Shown here piece after piece: positions 36,557 to 39,975 of a stretch of 39,975 nt of DNA; positions within the stretch are counted from its first letter, which is position 1; the number at the start of each line of letters is the position of its first letter. The notes beneath the pieces were generated by a model. The model was not told the origin of the DNA, made no database searches, and saw nothing but the letters and a program-made list of their open reading frames with translations. Source of the stretch: an uncultured Mycoplasmatales bacterium (GTDB lineage Bacteria; Bacillota_I; Bacilli_A; Mycoplasmatales; Mycoplasmoidaceae); NCBI GenBank assembly GCA_949422915.1, contig CASPLF010000004.1, positions 1 to 39,975 of the forward strand. The letters run 5' to 3'. A program made the translations under genes and the position numbers.

Positions 36557-36583
36557 TTAGCAATTAAAACAATAAAGTGCTAA
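36557..36583 (-). promoter_or_regulatory. Degenerate CIRCE/HrcA operator upstream of dnaJ, overlapping clpB stop
   Basis: TTAGCAATT-N9-AAGTGCTAA versus consensus TTAGCACTC-N9-GAGTGCTAA; TATAAT nearby on minus strand. Confidence 0.65.
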
Positions 36584-38703
36584 TTCTTGTCATTAACTAA
36601 TTTAAATTTGTTATCCACTACTTTAACTGAATATTTAATGTTTTTCTTAATTTTGTTCTCTACTATTTCTGATGCTAAGAAATTTTCAATATTCTTTTGA
36701 ATATAACGTTTAATTGGTCTAGCACCATATAGTGGATCGTAAGATTCTTTTTTAATCTTAGTGATAGTAGATTTATCAAATCCGATTAAGATATCTTGTT
36801 GTTTTAATCTATAAGACAATTCGTTTAATAATTTGTCCACAATCTTTTCTACAACAGATTCTGATAATTTATTAAAAATAATTATTTCATCAATTCTGTT
36901 AATAAATTCAGGCCTTAAAGCTTTCTTTAATTCTTCAATAGCTTTATCTTTTTTATCATTTAGAACTTCAGCGCCACCAATATTGCTTGTTAAAATGATG
37001 ATTGTATTTTTAAAGTTTACTTTTCTGCCTTGTGAGTCAGTAAGTTCACCATCATCTAAAACTTGTAGTAACAAGTTTAAAACATCAGGGTGTGCTTTTT
37101 CTATTTCATCAAATAAAATAACTGAATAAGGTCTACGTCTGATTGCTTCAGTTAATTCTCCGGCTTGTTCATAGCCTACATAACCTGGAGGGGCTCCAAT
37201 TAATTTTGAAACTGAGTGTTTTTCCATATATTCACTCATATCAAATCTAATCATTGATTTTTCACTATCAAATAACGCACGAGCTAATGATTTAGCAAGT
37301 TCAGTTTTACCGACACCTGTTGGTCCCATAAATAGAAATGAACCAATAGGACGATTTGGATCATTGATGCCTACACGTCCTCTTAGAATTGCGTTAGAAA
37401 CTAATGTAATAGCTTCATCTTGTCCTTTGACATATTTTTCTAATTCTGGTTTTAAATTAACTAATTTATTTTTTTCAGATTCCATGATTTTGTTTAAAGG
37501 AATACCGGTAGCTTTTGAAATAACTTCTGATATTTCATTAGCTGTTACAGAATCAGAAATATAAGAATCTGGATCGCTATTAATCTTTTGCTCTAAATCA
37601 TCAATCTTTTTTTGAGTAGCAGGAATAGTTTCATAAAGTAACTTTGATGCTTTTTCAAATTCTCCATCAGATTGATATCTATCAATCTTTGATTTAAAAG
37701 TTTCTAAGTCTTTCTTTAAATTATTTAATTGATCGTGTTCAGATTTTTGTTTTTGTCATTTTTTGTTTTCTTTCTCTTGAGATTTTTTTAAGTCTTGTAA
37801 TTCTTTTTCAATTGAAACTAATCTCTTTTTAGATTTATCATCAGTTTCGTTCATTAAAGCCGCACGTTCAGTTTCAACGTGAATGATTTGTCTATTAATT
37901 CGATCTAATTCAGGTGGTAATGAGTGAATTTCGGTTTTTACTTTAGCGGCTGCTTCATCAATTAAATCAATTGCTTTATCTGGAAGATACCTATCAGAGA
38001 TATATCTATCAGAAAGATTAACAGCAGCTACTAAAGCAGAGTCATGAATTTTTACTTTATGAAATAATTCTCATCTATCTTTTAATCCTCTCATGATAGT
38101 AATAGCTTCTTGTTTAGATGGTTCTTTAACATAAATTTTTTGTAATCTACGTTCAAGAGCAGCATCTTTTTCAATGTATTGACGATATTCGTTTAATGTA
38201 GTAGCCCCAATAATTTTAATTTCTCCACGTGCCATCATTGGTTTAAAAATGTTAGCGGCATCCATCCCTCCTTGGCCAGTTCGTCCAGCACCTACTAATT
38301 GATGCAATTCATCAATAAACAAGATAATGTTACCATTATCTTTTACTGCTTTTATAACTGAGTTAATACGTTGTTCAAATTGTCCTTGATAGCTAGCTCC
38401 AGCTATTAATGAAGGTAATGATAATTCAATAATAGTTTTGTTAGCCAACTCTTCTGGAACATCATTATTGATAATACGTTGAGCTAGTCCTTCTACAATT
38501 GCAGTCTTACCAACACCTGGTTCTCCAATAAGAACAGGGTTATTTTTAGATTTACGTGACATGATTTCGATAAGTCTTTTAATTTCGTCATCACGTCCAA
38601 TTACAGGATCTAACTTATTATCTTTAGCATCCTGTGTTAGATTTCTACCAAATTGTTGTAATGGGTTTTGATTGTTATCCCCTGGTGTAAAATTAAAGTC
38701 CAT
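36580..38703 (-). CDS. clpB: ATP-dependent chaperone ClpB, short form without N-terminal domain
   Basis: [49 protein letters not shown] and [21 protein letters not shown] in one frame through TGA. Confidence 0.95.
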
Positions 38704-38747
38704 AATATTCTCCTTGTTTTGTTAAACAATCATATTATAGCACAAAA

Positions 38748-38774
38748 TTAGCACTCTTCACATTAAAGTGCTAA
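38748..38774 (-). promoter_or_regulatory. CIRCE/HrcA operator upstream of clpB
   Basis: TTAGCACTC-TTCACATTA-AAGTGCTAA (one mismatch to consensus) with minus-strand TATAAT between it and the clpB start. Confidence 0.9.
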
Positions 38775-38815
38775 TTATTTACTTCAATGTGTTTTATCAA
38801 ACAAATATAACTTTG

Positions 38816-38844
38816 TTGAAAAAAAAAAAAAAACGAGTATACTT
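38816..38844 (+). promoter_or_regulatory. Promoter with poly(A) spacer upstream of BspA-like gene
   Basis: TTGAAA (38816-38821), 17-nt spacer mostly from the 16-A tract (38819-38834), TATACT (38839-38844). Confidence 0.65.
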
Positions 38845-38865
38845 ATTAAATATATAAAGACTAAT

Positions 38866-39975
38866 ATGAATAAGAAGTTAAATAAGAAATTATTGAATTT
38901 AATTGCATTATGTAGCGGATTAACTGCCACAGTTGCTCTTGGAGTAGGTGGAGTAGTTTACTCACTTAGACAAGAAAAAGATGGTGGTGATGAACCTGTT
39001 GATCAAAACGTTTTACCAGATAGTGTTTACATTATTAAAAATAATGTTTTGATGGGTTTCACTAAAGAATTTTTGGCCGATCCAACTGCTTATGACATGT
39101 GCGATACTATGGAAATTCCAGCAAGAGTAACAGAAATTGCTAGTTATGCTTTTTTTGATATTCCTCAATCTGGTGATCCAGGCTCAAGAATCCCATCATT
39201 TATTACAAAATTAACTTTTGCTGAAGGGTCTCATTGTTCTTCAATTGGTAAAGGTGCTTTTACTGAATCAGGATTAACTTCTGTAGATTTCCCTAGTACT
39301 TTACAATCAATTGGTTATGGTGCTTTTCATAATTGTTTAGCATTAACTTCTGTAAATTTATTAAATTGTACTAATCTAACAAAACTTGATGCTTTTAGCA
39401 GTTGTAAAGCGTTAACTTCTGTAGTTTTACCAAATAGTCTTACTGAAATCGGTAGGTATGCTTTTGATAGTTGTTCAAAATTAACTTCTATAAATTTTCC
39501 TAGTAGTTTACAATCAATTGGTAATGATGCTTTTTACGACTGTTCATCATTAACTTCTGTTGACTTATCAGAATGCATTAATTTAAATTCAATTTCTAAT
39601 ATGTGTTTTAGAAGATGTTCATCATTAACTTCTGTAAGTTTTCCAAGCAATTTACAAACAATTGGTGAAAATGCTTTTGATGATTGTTCAAAATTAAATA
39701 GTGTTGCATGAGATGCATGAAATGGTAGCATAGCATTACAAAGTAATACATTTAGTGGTGTTTGTCCTGATGGTGGAACAGTTACTGTCACTAACCCTAG
39801 TGGACATGATAGTGATGAATTACTTCAATATTTACTTGATAATGGTGGTTTACCACAAAGTTGAGCTAAAGATGTTGGTCCGGAATTACCAGACAGTGTT
39901 TATGATATAGATGATAATGGTGTTTTATTAGGATTTAAAGATGAATTTTTAAACGATTCAACTTCTCCTATTTAT
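38866..39975 (+). CDS. BspA-like leucine-rich-repeat surface protein, 5' part (runs off window)
   Basis: N-terminal hydrophobic segment, then LRR_5/TpLRR-type repeats (SFPSNLQTIGENAFDDCSKLTSV etc.); frame open through TGA codons to window end; a second module begins at 39886. Confidence 0.9.
39272..39710 (+). repeat. Tandem LRR-coding repeats (about 69-nt units)
   Basis: Recurrent TTAACTTCTGTA...TTTCCTAGTAGTTTACAATCAATTGGTAATGATGCTTTT blocks. Confidence 0.8.

Noticed and set aside
35847-37564. Overlapping ORFs 35847-36056(+), 36065-36289(-), 36833-37129(+), 37364-37564(+)
   Set aside because: Alternative-frame or antisense ORFs within dnaJ and clpB, no family resemblance
34721-38774. Complete hrcA-grpE-dnaK-dnaJ operon
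   Set aside because: Only grpE, dnaJ and clpB are present; no dnaK or hrcA seen in the window

Overview
AT-rich Mollicutes (Mycoplasma-group) chromosome segment using genetic code 4. Nearly every long ORF in the supplied track is broken only at in-frame TGA, and merging across TGA (Trp) gives intact housekeeping proteins. Left to right: holA 3' end, a membrane protein, an ECF-type S component, cutC, fmt, alaS, guaB (no CBS domain), guaA, a YfcC-like transporter, a minus-strand block (ldh, trmB, mtnN, nadD-yqeK fusion, yqeG, parC, parE, pncA), plsY, pncB, a membrane protein, pepD, efp, an Asp23/MMB_0454-like protein, nusB, a membrane protein, mtaB, pyk, a lipoprotein with a BspA-like C-terminus, infC-rpmI-rplT with a structured leader, a second lipoprotein, rpsO with a structured leader, a seven-tRNA cluster, a short coiled-coil protein with 11-residue repeats, grpE, dnaJ, clpB (no N-domain) and the 5' part of a large modular BspA-like LRR surface protein. 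The most interesting signals are: (1) long poly(A) tracts (17, 10 and 16 A) upstream of all three putative surface-protein genes, at least one sitting inside a promoter spacer, which suggests phase variation; (2) a shared, repeated LRR module with a distinctive C-terminal cap in two surface proteins; (3) structured leaders before infC and rpsO with mutually exclusive pairings; (4) two CIRCE elements, one degenerate and overlapping the clpB stop codon; (5) a CBS-less IMPDH and an N-domain-less ClpB.
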